This document shows, piece by piece, positions 18,158 through 26,925 of a stretch of 64,000 bases of DNA (its first letter is position 1; every line of letters starts with the position of its first letter). Origin of the DNA: Lachnospiraceae bacterium UBA7205 (GTDB lineage Bacteria > Bacillota > Clostridia > Lachnospirales > Lachnospiraceae); NCBI GenBank assembly GCA_002490665.1, contig DKUL01000057.1, forward strand, positions 130,229 to 194,228. The letters run 5' to 3'. The translations under genes were made by a program, and so were the position numbers. Below the pieces are notes generated by a model, which searched no databases, was not told the origin of the DNA, and worked only from the letters and a program-made list of their open reading frames with translations.

Positions 18158-18955
18158 ATGGCTATTTTAGAAGTACGGCACATTCAGAAAACATTTGAAA
18201 AGACCCAGGTATTGAAGGATATCAGTTTTTCCATGGAAAAGGGACAGACCGTGTCGATTATCGGTTCCTCAGGAAGCGGCAAGACAACGCTTCTGCGCTG
18301 CCTGAACTTTCTGGAAAAACCGGACGGCGGCATCATTGCCGTAAATGGGGAGACGCTGTTTGACGCTGCCAATCCCGCCACCACAAAGGAGCAGGAAATC
18401 CGCCGGAAACGCCTTCATTTTGGTCTCGTGTTCCAGTCGTTCAACCTGTTTCCGCAGTACACTGCCCTGCAAAACGTCATGCTTGCGGGACAGCTGCTCG
18501 CAAAGGAAGCGCCTGACTTCAAGACGCATAAAAAGGAGCGTCTGCTTGCCATCGAACAGCAGGCAAAGGAGCTGCTGTGCCAGATGGGGCTTGCCGACCG
18601 GATGGAAAACTATCCGCACCAGCTTTCCGGTGGTCAGTGCCAGCGTGTCGCAATAGCACGCGCGCTGGCGCTGACACCGGACATCCTGTGCTTTGACGAG
18701 CCGACCTCCGCTCTTGACCCCGAGCTGACCGGCGAGGTGCTGCATGTGATTCGTGAGCTTGCCGACAAGGAAACCACGATGATTATTGTCACGCATGAGA
18801 TGGCATTTGCGCGGGATGTCGCAGACCACGTTATCTTTATGGACAATGGGACAATCCTGGAGCAGGGAACGCCGGGCGATGTCATAGAAAACCCGAAGGA
18901 GGAACGCACAAAACAATTTTTGTCACGCTTCCATCAGGAGAAACAGTTTCTTTAA
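18158..18955 (+). CDS. Amino-acid ABC transporter ATP-binding protein
   Basis: A 265-residue cytoplasmic ATPase of the GlnQ/HisP type. It has Walker A GSSGSGKTTLLRCLNFLE near residue 35, a Q-loop (VFQSFNLFPQYTALQN), the ABC signature LSGGQCQRVAIARAL, Walker B ILCFDEPTSALDPE and the switch histidine in IIVTHEMAFARD. It powers the permease encoded upstream. An in-frame ATG at 18146 is only one base from the GGAG at 18141-18144; the ATG at 18158 gives MAILEVRHIQKTF, the usual family start, although the spacing of 13 nt is long. Confidence 0.9.
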   Translation: MAILEVRHIQKTFEKTQVLKDISFSMEKGQTVSIIGSSGSGKTTLLRCLNFLEKPDGGIIAVNGETLFDAANPATTKEQEIRRKRLHFGLVFQSFNLFPQYTALQNVMLAGQLLAKEAPDFKTHKKERLLAIEQQAKELLCQMGLADRMENYPHQLSGGQCQRVAIARALALTPDILCFDEPTSALDPELTGEVLHVIRELADKETTMIIVTHEMAFARDVADHVIFMDNGTILEQGTPGDVIENPKEERTKQFLSRFHQEKQFL

Positions 18956-18989
18956 ATGAGTGGCAGTCACTTCGGTGACTGCCACTCAT
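18956..18989. terminator. Bidirectional terminator between ABC operon and DUF3592-like gene
   Basis: A perfect 15-bp stem (ATGAGTGGCAGTCAC / GTGACTGCCACTCAT) closes a TTCG loop, an especially stable tetraloop. T-rich sequence follows on both sides. It ends the ABC operon and the convergent minus-strand gene. Confidence 0.85.
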
Positions 18990-19406
18990 TTATTTCCGTT
19001 TTGCCTTTACCGATTCGTTGATTGCCACGCCAAGCATCACCACGGATGCGACCAGAAACGCAAAGTAGGCATAAAACAGCGGTGTTGAGGACTCCACGCC
19101 CTCTATGTTCGCATACAGGTTTCCGCGCGACAGATATGCCGTAATCTCCCTTCCGCTGCGATACTCATAGACATTGTGCGCATTCTTGAGCGCGTATTCT
19201 TCTCCCTCGTACTCCACCGTGATATCGTAGGATGTGTACGATGAGTTGGTTTTGCGGTTTTCAAGCACGTGTTCCTCTGCACTTATGACCGTTGCCGTAA
19301 CCTCCTCATACTCCACATCTTCCCTGTCCGAAAGATATCGAAGACCCACCGTGCCAATCACACATACCACAAATAAAATCCACATCAGCATCGCTTTCTT
19401 TTTCAT
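18990..19406 (-). CDS. Membrane protein, DUF3592-like
   Basis: A 138-residue protein with a hydrophobic N-terminal segment (about 5-24) and a second one near the C-terminus (about 108-130), followed by a basic tail (KAKRK). Between them is a beta-rich extracytoplasmic segment with VTATVISAEEHVLENRKT and YDITVEYEGEEYALKN. The pattern resembles DUF3592 proteins; the function is unknown. GGAGG precedes the ATG. It is 30 nt downstream of the DUF4132-type gene on the same strand and may be co-transcribed with it. Confidence 0.72.
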   Translation of the reverse strand: MKKKAMLMWILFVVCVIGTVGLRYLSDREDVEYEEVTATVISAEEHVLENRKTNSSYTSYDITVEYEGEEYALKNAHNVYEYRSGREITAYLSRGNLYANIEGVESSTPLFYAYFAFLVASVVMLGVAINESVKAKRK

Positions 19407-19436
19407 TTCAATTTACCTCCAATTCCAATCATTTTA

Positions 19437-22400
19437 TTACTGTATCTGCCCCAAAATTTTCGGGTCCTTTATTTTCGCATCCTCCGCAAACAGCAAAATC
19501 TTTGACATGATTTCCGCCGTCTTGGGATCATCGTCCACAAATGGCAGGAAGATGCGCCCTCGCTGCTGCGCGTGAACCGGCACGACAAACAGCATGGCAT
19601 TTCCAAGCTGGTGCACGACGCCGCTTCCAAGATGCACCGTATACTCGCCGAGCTTTCCCTTGATTATCGCGTGGCTGCCCTCGAGACGGACATTTTTCGT
19701 CCGGAACAGGGCAAGATTGCATTCGACAATCGCGCGGCGCATCTCGATTGTCGAGTGGCTTGTCTCCGGGTCGACACCGCCCGCATGGGCAACGCTGACA
19801 GCCAGATCGACATCGCGCATCACCTCGCTGTAAACAATGTCCGGTATCTCCTTGATTTTCAGGGATTTGCCCGTCCTGCGATCCGAAAATACCACATATT
19901 CCAGCGTTGGTGCCTCCGTGTCGCTCGGCGAGAACCAGTCCGCCATGGCGTAAATGCACGCAACGATGTCTTCCTTATAGTAAATCTTTTGCAGGCCGTC
20001 CTCGTAGTCCGCCACCCAGCGCCTGCCCCGCAGGACGCCGACCGTCTTCTGCGGCTGTATCTGGTTGCCGGAAAACAGCATCGAGTGGTACTTGTCAAGC
20101 TCCTCGTCCAGCTTCACATAAAGCTCGCGGAACACCTGTTTAAAGGGCTGTTTTATCTGTCTTTCAAACAAAAGCTTCTGGTACTCGTGCCAGTGCCCGC
20201 TGCTGTACAAATCAAACGGATGCGCGATATAAATCTGCTCCTCCGGCTTCACTGGAAAAACAGCGCCAGTATAGTCCACAATTCCGTCCTTTGTGAGAAA
20301 TCCAAGACGCACCGCCTGCCCATCCGCGGTCCGCACCACAAGCGGCTCTGTGATGGGGCGCGCTATCGGATTCTGGTACAGCTCCAGAAACTCCCAGACC
20401 TCAAACGCGGTTCTGTCCTCCATCGCCTGCTCCATCATCTGCCTTGTCCGGCTGTACTGCTCCTTTAGCTTTTTGACGACTGCCTGATATTGCAGCACGG
20501 TCTCGTCCTTCTTGTACTTTGCGGGAATGGATTTTTGCAGCTTACCGTCCTTTCTGCACTGTAGGGAGCTCTTTCCGTTCTCATCCACCTGCACCATGAT
20601 TTCGATGTCGCCCACTGCCCGCCAGTCAAAGCATTCCGCGGACTGCTCCGCGAGCTTTCCCTCCATGCGCAGTGTCAGGCGCGTCACATCCGTAAATCCG
20701 GCATTAACGCTCAGGTTGCGCAGGGCAATCTCGACCGCACGCCCCTCGCTTGCCCGCCGCTGCGCGCCAAACTGCCTGCTTTCCTTTTTGTACTTCTGGA
20801 TAAACTGGTAGCGGTCCAACAGCTCCTTCTCCCGTTTCTTTGACGGCTTTGGCAGGGGAAGCAGTCCGATGCTCATCAATAGATCCTTGTTCCGCTTCGC
20901 GTCGATTTCTGCCTCCAGTGCCTTTCGGTCTGCCTTTCCAAGCGCGGCGTCCGCATATTTGCGCGCGCGCCCATGCGCCGTTCCGGTGGACGAGTACTTG
21001 GCGGCATCGTAGAGCATCATGAAATTTTTCTCGCCAAGCTTCCCATACGCCTCAAAAAACCACTGGACGTCAAAGGCGCCGTCGCGCAGCTCCTCCGGCG
21101 AGAGCGGCGTGTACTTTGCAATCACCGACTTCACCTTGTCGTCTAATCCCTCGCTGGTGTGCGCGATAAAATAATAACAGGCACTTGAAAAGCCAGGCAT
21201 TTCAAGATATTCCTCAACCATCGGAAGCCACTGCTGCGCGTACATGGCAAGCTCCACAAGGCGTTTTTTTGTAATGTCCGTCCCCTTCAGCGCCTGCTTC
21301 AAATCCTGCGCCGTCTCCCCGGGCTTTGGCATGGAAACCTTCAGCAGATGGCTGAGCACGTGGCGCCTGTCGTCATCACAGGAATAATAATAGCTGCTGC
21401 GCTGCAACGGATCCTTTCCGAGAGCCGTCAGAATCCGTATCATATAGTCTATGCCGTAAATGACTCGAATCCGGTGAATGTCCTTTGAAAAAGGCGTCGT
21501 CTGTTCGCCGCGCTTTAGCTCCACCTCCAAAACAACCGGAATCAGTTCACTGTACAGCGTGTGGGCGAACACCATCTCGGGCATCTCATCCCTGATTTCA
21601 TCAAAGTGGTACTTGCCGTCCACGAGCGGAATCGCCTGATAGCCAAAAAAGTCATATACCCCGCGGTTTCCCGCCTGTGAGGAAACTGCCCCTTTCTGCT
21701 CCACCGTGCTGACCGGATCCAGCAGGCTTCCCATATCGCAGTACGTAAACACTGCCTTATAAAACAAATCCTTGTCCCAGACGCCGCGTACATAACACTG
21801 CACATAATCCGAAAGCGCCAGATAATTCTGCTGCCAGCGATAATATCCGTACTGCGGCGCCACTTCCCGCGCATGCTGTTCGTGATAGTACTGCTGCAGC
21901 CGGAAACGCAGCGCGAAGGCATTTCCCCAGTCCTCTCCCTTTGCGGCGCCAAGGCACTGGCACATATCACTGAAAACCGGCAAGTCCAGTGCACGCCTGG
22001 TATAAACATACTTCGTACCCCAGCGCTCTTCCTCGACCGTAAACAAATCGTTGGAACTGTCCAGCAGGGAGAACAGCTTTGCCGTCACACACAGACCAAA
22101 ATGCACCCGCAGCGAGCGCGTTACATAATGCTCATGCAGTGCGGAAATGATATCGACCACCTGTCCGGAATAGGTAAGCCCTACGGCAAGATTGGAAAAT
22201 GCATACCCAAAGACCTTTTGGTACAGCCCGGCATTGCGCCTGTAGTCGCTCCTCAGACCGATACATTTGCAATACAGCTGTACCTCGAGCAGCCGCTGCG
22301 GCGACTGGATTTCCGTCTCATAAAAGTTTTCCCAGAGCGCCCGGAACGGATATCTGTCCAGGGTCTCGCCGCCCTGCCAGTTTATGACCTTCAGACCGTT

Positions 22401-24536
22401 TCCAAGCATCTGGTCATCGCCCCACGCGGTCTTGTATTCACGCTCGCGGTTCTCTTCAATCAGACTGTCCAGCTTTTTCAGGATACGGATATACACATCC
22501 TCCCCATCCGCAAAAAGCTTTTCGGCACCGCTTCCATCCACGTCAATTTCCGGGATAATCCATTCCTTTTCCACATCATACAGCCCATATCCCGGCAGGT
22601 TCAAAATGTCCTGCGCCCCGCTTCCTTCGCCCAGCAGCTCATCCAAAAGCACCTGTTCCTTTCCGGTCGGGTTTTTCAGCGCCCGAAGCGCGGGAATGAC
22701 TGCCGCAAAAGCCGCCTTGTCCTTCTTTTGCAGCCCCAGGGCAAGGTCAAGCGCCCCCATATGGCACTCCTCGGACTTCTGCGCAAGAAGCCGCTGGATG
22801 CACTCCGCCAGGCTCTGCCCATCCTGCCTGCGCAGCAGCTTCAGCGTTCCGGCGCGCCCCTTTTTGTAATTCAGATTCTGTTCAATCTGCCTGTAATCCT
22901 CCGCGGTAAGCTCGATGTCCGCCACCAGCCTGTACGCCGCCTTGTTCGTGTATTCCTCCGCGTTGTGCAGCAGTTCAAACAGGACTTTTTTACGCGCCTC
23001 TGATGTGGGATGGTAGAGCAGCACCCGCGCAGCAGCGGCTCTTGACGCATTGTAGCTTTTTCCCTGACCGACAAGCGAAATCCATCCGGCAGCCTCATCC
23101 AGATAGTCGTCCTTTTGCAGCATCCACGCAATCACACAGATGCGCTCCGCAATGTCCGACGGACTCATCTCGACCTCATGCCATGGAAAAATGCAGGGCG
23201 AGAGCTTCAGGCCTTTTTTCGGAATCCGCCCTAAAATCCCCTTTAAAATGCCATAGACGGCTTCTGCCTCGGCGCTGTCCTGAAACAGGGGCTCCGGCGA
23301 CAGGGGCTTTGGTTTGCGCACCTCGCCGTCGCCAAAGCTGTAATTGTACTCATCCTCTCCCCGAATCAGGGCATAGAGCTGCGTTTTCCCTGACGACATA
23401 AAACAGGGCAGGAAACACGCGATAAGCTCCAAGTCCTCCGGACAGGAAAGCAGAACCTCCTTCGCCACGCGCATCTGCAGGTTCTCATCCTGCAGGGAAT
23501 GGCAGAAGTAGGATGCCGTCATCTTCTGATGCCTTGCGCCGTTTCGGATAAGCGCGACAACCGTCTCCACCGCGTCCTCCGCATTGTAAAAGCCCTTTGC
23601 CCAGAGCGCGCAGCTGATGGCAACGGCATCGTCCGACGCAAGCTGCCCCTCCAGAAAATCCGCGTCCCGCAGGCACTGCCCCATCATCCGCAGCAGCTTG
23701 CCGCTGATGCGGTCCACACTCTTTTCATTAAAAATGCCAATCCATGTACTGACTGCCCGCTTGACGGACGAATGGCGAATCAGGTCATTTTCCTCAATCA
23801 CGGAAAACAGATACAGAAACGCCTCCGGCCTGCCCTCGTCCATCGTTTCACAGACGACCTGGCGCGCCCCCTCCTGTAGCCGCGCCGCCAGCAGGAATTT
23901 CCCGAGATCCTGATACAGCGCCTGGCTCCTTGACATCACGATACCGCGAACCAGCTCGCGGCTCATCATCAGCGTATTACCCTCGCCAAAGAGAATGTCC
24001 CTGACCGCCTGGATGGTCTGTTCCTCCCCCCGGTCAATCTGCGCCGCCAGAATCCACGAGTATGCAAACTCGCTTCGCGCATGGTCGTACAGCTCCTCCG
24101 AAATGCTTCCGGTCAGGACTGCCGCGAGGTTCCCGCCATAAAATTCCAGATACGCATATGCCCGCAGCAGCCGGATGCTGTTCTCCACAAACGGAAGGTA
24201 ACTGTCCGAGCGCAGGCTCCTGCGGTACCATCCCGCCGTCATCTGGTAACAGTTCATCGCGTCGAGCGCGTCATAAAATTCCGCCTGGCGCGCCTGCGCC
24301 ACGCAGACATCCACCACATTTTTGTATGTAGTGCGGTACAGGTCGCTCAGCTTCCCGGTCTTGCTCTGCCGCAAAAGCTGGCGCATCTCCACACACACAT
24401 CCGACGGCATGTTATAATAATATCCGTCCGGAAGCATCTTGCGTTCCTGTTCGGAAAGGTGCGCTCCTTTTTCCTGAAACGCCTGCTGCATTGATTCCGT
24501 CAGCTTTCTTCTGGAATCATAAGTAAATCCTGCCAT
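19437..24536 (-). CDS. DUF5724-DUF4132-DUF7737-type giant cytosolic protein (1699 aa)
   Basis: A 1699-residue protein without signal peptide or membrane segment. The first 1200 residues are helix-rich, with TPR/HEAT-like stretches, and fit the DUF5724 region. About 1300-1500 carries a block around KQPFKQVFRELYVKLDEE and RGRRWVADYE, typical of DUF4132 (the domain of E. coli YehI/MolR). The last 125 residues, around DLAVSVAHAGGVDPETSHS and HLGSGVVHQLG, match the DUF7737-type C-terminus. In other bacteria such proteins sit beside MoxR ATPases and VWA-domain proteins, in loci proposed to act in NTP-dependent conflict or chaperone systems; the molecular role is unproven. Neither MoxR nor VWA is present here. 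It follows a 139-aa protein by 18 nt in a probable two- or three-gene operon. AAGGAGG precedes the ATG. Confidence 0.75.
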   Translation of the reverse strand: MAGFTYDSRRKLTESMQQAFQEKGAHLSEQERKMLPDGYYYNMPSDVCVEMRQLLRQSKTGKLSDLYRTTYKNVVDVCVAQARQAEFYDALDAMNCYQMTAGWYRRSLRSDSYLPFVENSIRLLRAYAYLEFYGGNLAAVLTGSISEELYDHARSEFAYSWILAAQIDRGEEQTIQAVRDILFGEGNTLMMSRELVRGIVMSRSQALYQDLGKFLLAARLQEGARQVVCETMDEGRPEAFLYLFSVIEENDLIRHSSVKRAVSTWIGIFNEKSVDRISGKLLRMMGQCLRDADFLEGQLASDDAVAISCALWAKGFYNAEDAVETVVALIRNGARHQKMTASYFCHSLQDENLQMRVAKEVLLSCPEDLELIACFLPCFMSSGKTQLYALIRGEDEYNYSFGDGEVRKPKPLSPEPLFQDSAEAEAVYGILKGILGRIPKKGLKLSPCIFPWHEVEMSPSDIAERICVIAWMLQKDDYLDEAAGWISLVGQGKSYNASRAAAARVLLYHPTSEARKKVLFELLHNAEEYTNKAAYRLVADIELTAEDYRQIEQNLNYKKGRAGTLKLLRRQDGQSLAECIQRLLAQKSEECHMGALDLALGLQKKDKAAFAAVIPALRALKNPTGKEQVLLDELLGEGSGAQDILNLPGYGLYDVEKEWIIPEIDVDGSGAEKLFADGEDVYIRILKKLDSLIEENREREYKTAWGDDQMLGNGLKVINWQGGETLDRYPFRALWENFYETEIQSPQRLLEVQLYCKCIGLRSDYRRNAGLYQKVFGYAFSNLAVGLTYSGQVVDIISALHEHYVTRSLRVHFGLCVTAKLFSLLDSSNDLFTVEEERWGTKYVYTRRALDLPVFSDMCQCLGAAKGEDWGNAFALRFRLQQYYHEQHAREVAPQYGYYRWQQNYLALSDYVQCYVRGVWDKDLFYKAVFTYCDMGSLLDPVSTVEQKGAVSSQAGNRGVYDFFGYQAIPLVDGKYHFDEIRDEMPEMVFAHTLYSELIPVVLEVELKRGEQTTPFSKDIHRIRVIYGIDYMIRILTALGKDPLQRSSYYYSCDDDRRHVLSHLLKVSMPKPGETAQDLKQALKGTDITKKRLVELAMYAQQWLPMVEEYLEMPGFSSACYYFIAHTSEGLDDKVKSVIAKYTPLSPEELRDGAFDVQWFFEAYGKLGEKNFMMLYDAAKYSSTGTAHGRARKYADAALGKADRKALEAEIDAKRNKDLLMSIGLLPLPKPSKKREKELLDRYQFIQKYKKESRQFGAQRRASEGRAVEIALRNLSVNAGFTDVTRLTLRMEGKLAEQSAECFDWRAVGDIEIMVQVDENGKSSLQCRKDGKLQKSIPAKYKKDETVLQYQAVVKKLKEQYSRTRQMMEQAMEDRTAFEVWEFLELYQNPIARPITEPLVVRTADGQAVRLGFLTKDGIVDYTGAVFPVKPEEQIYIAHPFDLYSSGHWHEYQKLLFERQIKQPFKQVFRELYVKLDEELDKYHSMLFSGNQIQPQKTVGVLRGRRWVADYEDGLQKIYYKEDIVACIYAMADWFSPSDTEAPTLEYVVFSDRRTGKSLKIKEIPDIVYSEVMRDVDLAVSVAHAGGVDPETSHSTIEMRRAIVECNLALFRTKNVRLEGSHAIIKGKLGEYTVHLGSGVVHQLGNAMLFVVPVHAQQRGRIFLPFVDDDPKTAEIMSKILLFAEDAKIKDPKILGQIQ

Positions 24537-24554
24537 CTGTATTCCTCCTTAAAC

Positions 24555-24974
24555 TTACCACCCCGACAGCATTGTCAGGCGGATAAAAGTAAAGACAATA
24601 TCGTCTTTCCACGGAATTGCATCGGAAAGGGCGGTCAGCTCCTCCTCGCCCGCAAACACGCGGTAAATGCCGTCCTCAAAGCATTGCAGCGTATTTTCGA
24701 CAGCCTTGTCCTCCACCGCGTCCGCACCGCCGCGCAGACCGGAGGAAATCTTTCCGCGTGATGCCTGCGCCGCGATTTCCTCCTTTGTCAGATACGCCAG
24801 AAGCTGCCCCTCGTCCTTCCGCTCATTGTACTGCCTGACGCCGAGTTTTGTCAGGTTCACGAGAAGCTCACGGACAGTCTGCGGCTTCTCGTCAAGTTCA
24901 AACACAACCGGCGCGATATCCACGCGGTTCTGCTTTCCCAGCTTTTTCATTTTTACATGGACTGTGAATGACAT
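24555..24974 (-). CDS. Small partner protein of the DUF4132 module, possible beta-grasp fold
   Basis: A 139-residue protein, family not recognised. The N-terminal third (SFTVHVKMKKLGKQ... VVFELDEKPQTVRELL) reads as a beta hairpin followed by a helix. The middle (EEIAAQASRGKISSG) is an insert. The end (YRVFAGEEELTALSDAIPWK then DIVFTFIRLTMLSGW) reads as two strands with a gap. This order resembles ubiquitin/MoaD-like beta-grasp proteins, but there is no Gly-Gly tail; this is inference only. The gene is 18 nt upstream of the 1699-aa gene and shares its promoter, so a joint function is likely. A GTG at 24986 abuts the GGGGGAGG; ATG 24974 is preferred. Confidence 0.7.
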   Translation of the reverse strand: MSFTVHVKMKKLGKQNRVDIAPVVFELDEKPQTVRELLVNLTKLGVRQYNERKDEGQLLAYLTKEEIAAQASRGKISSGLRGGADAVEDKAVENTLQCFEDGIYRVFAGEEELTALSDAIPWKDDIVFTFIRLTMLSGW

Positions 24975-25020
24975 GCTTGATTCCACCCTCCCCCAGACAT
25001 GTTAAAATTTTTCTTCTTTT

Positions 25021-25049
25021 ATTATACTTTCATTCCATTGTGATATCAA
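25021..25049 (-). promoter_or_regulatory. Promoter of the DUF4132 module
   Basis: On the minus strand TTGATA (25049-25044) and TATAAT (25026-25021) are separated by 17 bp, an excellent sigma-A match. The leader to the ATG at 24974 is short, about 40 nt. Confidence 0.75.
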
Positions 25050-25136
25050 TGCGAAAATTAGGGATGGTCTTAAAAATATTGTATTTTTACTCGTTTTTGT
25101 GTATAGTAAATTTGTATAATCGAGTAGGGGAATGAC

Positions 25137-25209
25137 CTTCTCTCCTGCTCGCCGCGCGCCCCATGTGCCGCCTTAGCGGCATACTTCCTCTACATGGGGC
25201 TGCGCATAA
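25137..25209 (+). repeat. Dispersed hairpin repeat, family B, copy 1
   Basis: About 73 bp similar to 36466-36537. It has an inner hairpin around CCGCC-TTA-GCGG and an outer stem CCCATGT/ACATGGG. In the other copy the outer stem is CCCATGC/GCATGGG, so a T-A pair is replaced by C-G, which supports selection on the fold. It lies in the gene-poor stretch 25000-25483 ahead of the CD3324-type gene. Confidence 0.7.
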
Positions 25210-25236
25210 ATAACATCGGAAGGGAGTGATGAATCC

Positions 25237-25308
25237 ATGAGAAGGCGAACATGGCAGGCGCTGCGCCAAAACGGTGTCAAGAGCCCTTTTGCCCATGCAG
25301 AACAGTAG
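25237..25308 (+). CDS. Possible 23-codon peptide
   Basis: A short frame (MRRRTWQALRQNGVKSPFAH then AEQ) begins after GGAAGGGAG with an acceptable distance. It lies between the family B repeat and the TATACTGG motif, upstream of the CD3324-type gene. There is no family match; it could be a leader peptide or the remnant of a longer protein, and chance is not excluded. Confidence 0.2.
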   Translation: MRRRTWQALRQNGVKSPFAHAEQ

Positions 25309-25344
25309 GCATATAGCACTCTGTATGGGCGGCAAACAACTGTC

Positions 25345-25392
25345 TATACTGGCGGTCGAAAAGGCTGACCGTCCAGCATAAAATTATGCTGC
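25345..25392 (+). promoter_or_regulatory. TATACTGGCGGTCGAAAA motif with two hairpins
   Basis: The second copy of the shared motif (25345-25362). It overlaps a small hairpin CGGTC/GACCG and is followed by a clean hairpin CAGCATA-AAAT-TATGCTG at 25375-25392. It lies about 120-140 nt before the CD3324-type gene and points toward it. Apart from these elements, 25000-25483 holds only the promoter of the DUF4132 module, the family B repeat and the doubtful 23-codon frame. Confidence 0.35.
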
Positions 25393-25483
25393 TGTTTCTG
25401 CACTTTATTTATGCAAATCGTCATGCCAGGGCGTGCTGAAAAAATGCCCCGGGACATGGTTCTATAAATAAGGAGCGGTAAAA

Positions 25484-25741
25484 ATGAAATACATCAATGC
25501 AGCAGAAATACTGCCGGAGAACTTGCTAAAGCAGCTTCAGGCTTACGCCGACGGGGAACTCCTCTATATTCCAAAAATTTCAGAAAAAAGGGAATGGGGT
25601 GCCGACAGCGGTTCGCGGCTTTTTTACCAGACGCGTAATGAGGAGATTCGGAGGCTTTTTCAGGAAGGCTGTTCCGTCGGGATGCTTTCGGAACAGTACG
25701 GTCTGGCGTACAGTACCATTAAAAATATTGTTTATCGGTAA
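25484..25741 (+). CDS. CD3324-family small helix-turn-helix protein
   Basis: An 85-residue protein that fits the CD3324 family. It starts MKYINAAEILPENLLKQLQA, continues with ADGELLYIPKISEKREWG, and ends in a helix-turn-helix-like segment (EGCSVGMLSEQYGLAYSTIK followed by NIVYR). This resembles the Mor/resolvase C-terminal HTH. It is probably a DNA-binding regulator; targets are unknown. AGGAG lies 9 nt before the start. It precedes the AraC-type gene by 92 nt on the same strand, and the two may form a regulatory pair. Confidence 0.8.
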   Translation: MKYINAAEILPENLLKQLQAYADGELLYIPKISEKREWGADSGSRLFYQTRNEEIRRLFQEGCSVGMLSEQYGLAYSTIKNIVYR

Positions 25742-25833
25742 GGACAGACGTCAGGGACAATCTTGTGCAAACAAGGACAGGACTTTTCAGCCGCCATCCA
25801 TTATACTAAATGTACACAAGGAGGGACAAAACG

Positions 25834-26724
25834 ATGTCAGTACAGCTTATCCAGCAGGCAATCTCCTACATGGAGGAACATATCCATGAAGATATCAGCT
25901 ATGTGGATGTCGCCAAAAGCGTCCATATGTCAGGCTACAACTTTCACCGGACATTCAGCTTTATCGCCGGAATGACTGCCAACGAGTATCTCAGGAGCCG
26001 GCGTCTTGCGCTTGCCGCGCAGGAGCTGCAGGAGACGGATCTGTCGGTGACTGACGCCGCCTACAAGTACGGCTATGAATCCCCGGAAAGCTTCTCGAAA
26101 GCCTTCTCGCGGTTTCACGGCTCCACACCGAAGCAGGCAAAGCAAAAAGGCGTGAAGCTTCATCTGTTCAGTCCCCTTGTGATAAAAATAACATTGGAAG
26201 GTGGTAATATAATGGACTACAGAATGGAGCACAGGGAACGCCAGCAGTTTATCGCAGTGGTGCGGGCTTTTCCCAACGAGATTATCAATGACGACAACGA
26301 CCACAGCATTCCCGATTTCTGGACAGAATGCGACGATAAAAATCTGCTCGACCGCATAAAATCGCTTCGTCCGGAGGGAAAGCGCGACCTGTACGGCCTG
26401 TGCAGCCCCACAAAAATGAACGAGACCCATTTTCATTACGGTATCGGCATCCTACGCGATAAAGACACTGATGTATCCAAACTGGATGCCTTACTGGCAG
26501 ACGGATACACCCTGTGGGAGACAGAACCGGCAGACTATGCCGTGTTCAAATGCTTTGGTTCCGACGGGGACTGTCTTGGGGAGACATGGAGCAAATTCTT
26601 CAAGGAGTTTTCGCCCCAGACCGGATACACGCAGACAGAAGACACCGACTACGAGATTTATTTTGAATGCGGAGAAAAAGACCTGTTCTGCGAGCTGTGG
26701 GTTCCTGTCCGGAAAAATGCGTAA
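25834..26724 (+). CDS. AraC-family regulator with GyrI-like effector domain
   Basis: A 296-residue cytoplasmic transcription regulator. Residues about 5-105 contain the two HTH motifs of the AraC/XylS domain (YVDVAKSVHMSGYNFHRTFS and VTDAAYKYGYESPESFSKAF). Residues about 125-296 form a GyrI/BmrR-like ligand-binding domain (AGYTLWETEPADYAVF-like block and DYEIYFECGEKDLFCELWVP). Such proteins usually respond to small cationic or hydrophobic compounds and activate efflux or stress genes; the ligand here is unknown. An in-frame ATG at 25810 lacks a site, while AAGGAGGG stands 9 nt before 25834. Confidence 0.88.
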   Translation: MSVQLIQQAISYMEEHIHEDISYVDVAKSVHMSGYNFHRTFSFIAGMTANEYLRSRRLALAAQELQETDLSVTDAAYKYGYESPESFSKAFSRFHGSTPKQAKQKGVKLHLFSPLVIKITLEGGNIMDYRMEHRERQQFIAVVRAFPNEIINDDNDHSIPDFWTECDDKNLLDRIKSLRPEGKRDLYGLCSPTKMNETHFHYGIGILRDKDTDVSKLDALLADGYTLWETEPADYAVFKCFGSDGDCLGETWSKFFKEFSPQTGYTQTEDTDYEIYFECGEKDLFCELWVPVRKNA

Positions 26725-26734
26725 CATTACCCGG

Positions 26735-26776
26735 CGGACTGCCTTCCGGGCAGTCCGTCAACCCCTAACAAATTCC
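26735..26776 (+). repeat. Direct repeat 1 flanking the PIN toxin module, with hairpin
   Basis: A hairpin CGGACTGCC-TTCC-GGGCAGTCCG (26735-26757) lies 11 nt after the AraC-type stop and has no T-run. The segment 26741-26776 recurs with about four differences at 27664-27698, on the far side of the toxin-antitoxin pair, in the same orientation. Confidence 0.65.
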
Positions 26777-26794
26777 TTTTTGCGAACTTTCTTA

Positions 26795-26823
26795 TTGACT
26801 TTTATATTATTTGCTGATACGCT
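26795..26823 (+). promoter_or_regulatory. Candidate promoter of the toxin-antitoxin pair
   Basis: TTGACT at 26795-26800 and TACGCT at 26818-26823 are 17 bp apart. The -10 is imperfect. The leader to the antitoxin start would be about 95 nt. Confidence 0.4.
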
Positions 26824-26925
26824 TAGCCAAAGGCTAGAGGTGAATCAGAATGACACAAGCATGAACCACATTCAGCGGCATACAATTAACAAGATTCAGT
26901 ATAATAAAATCCAGGAGGAACGTCT

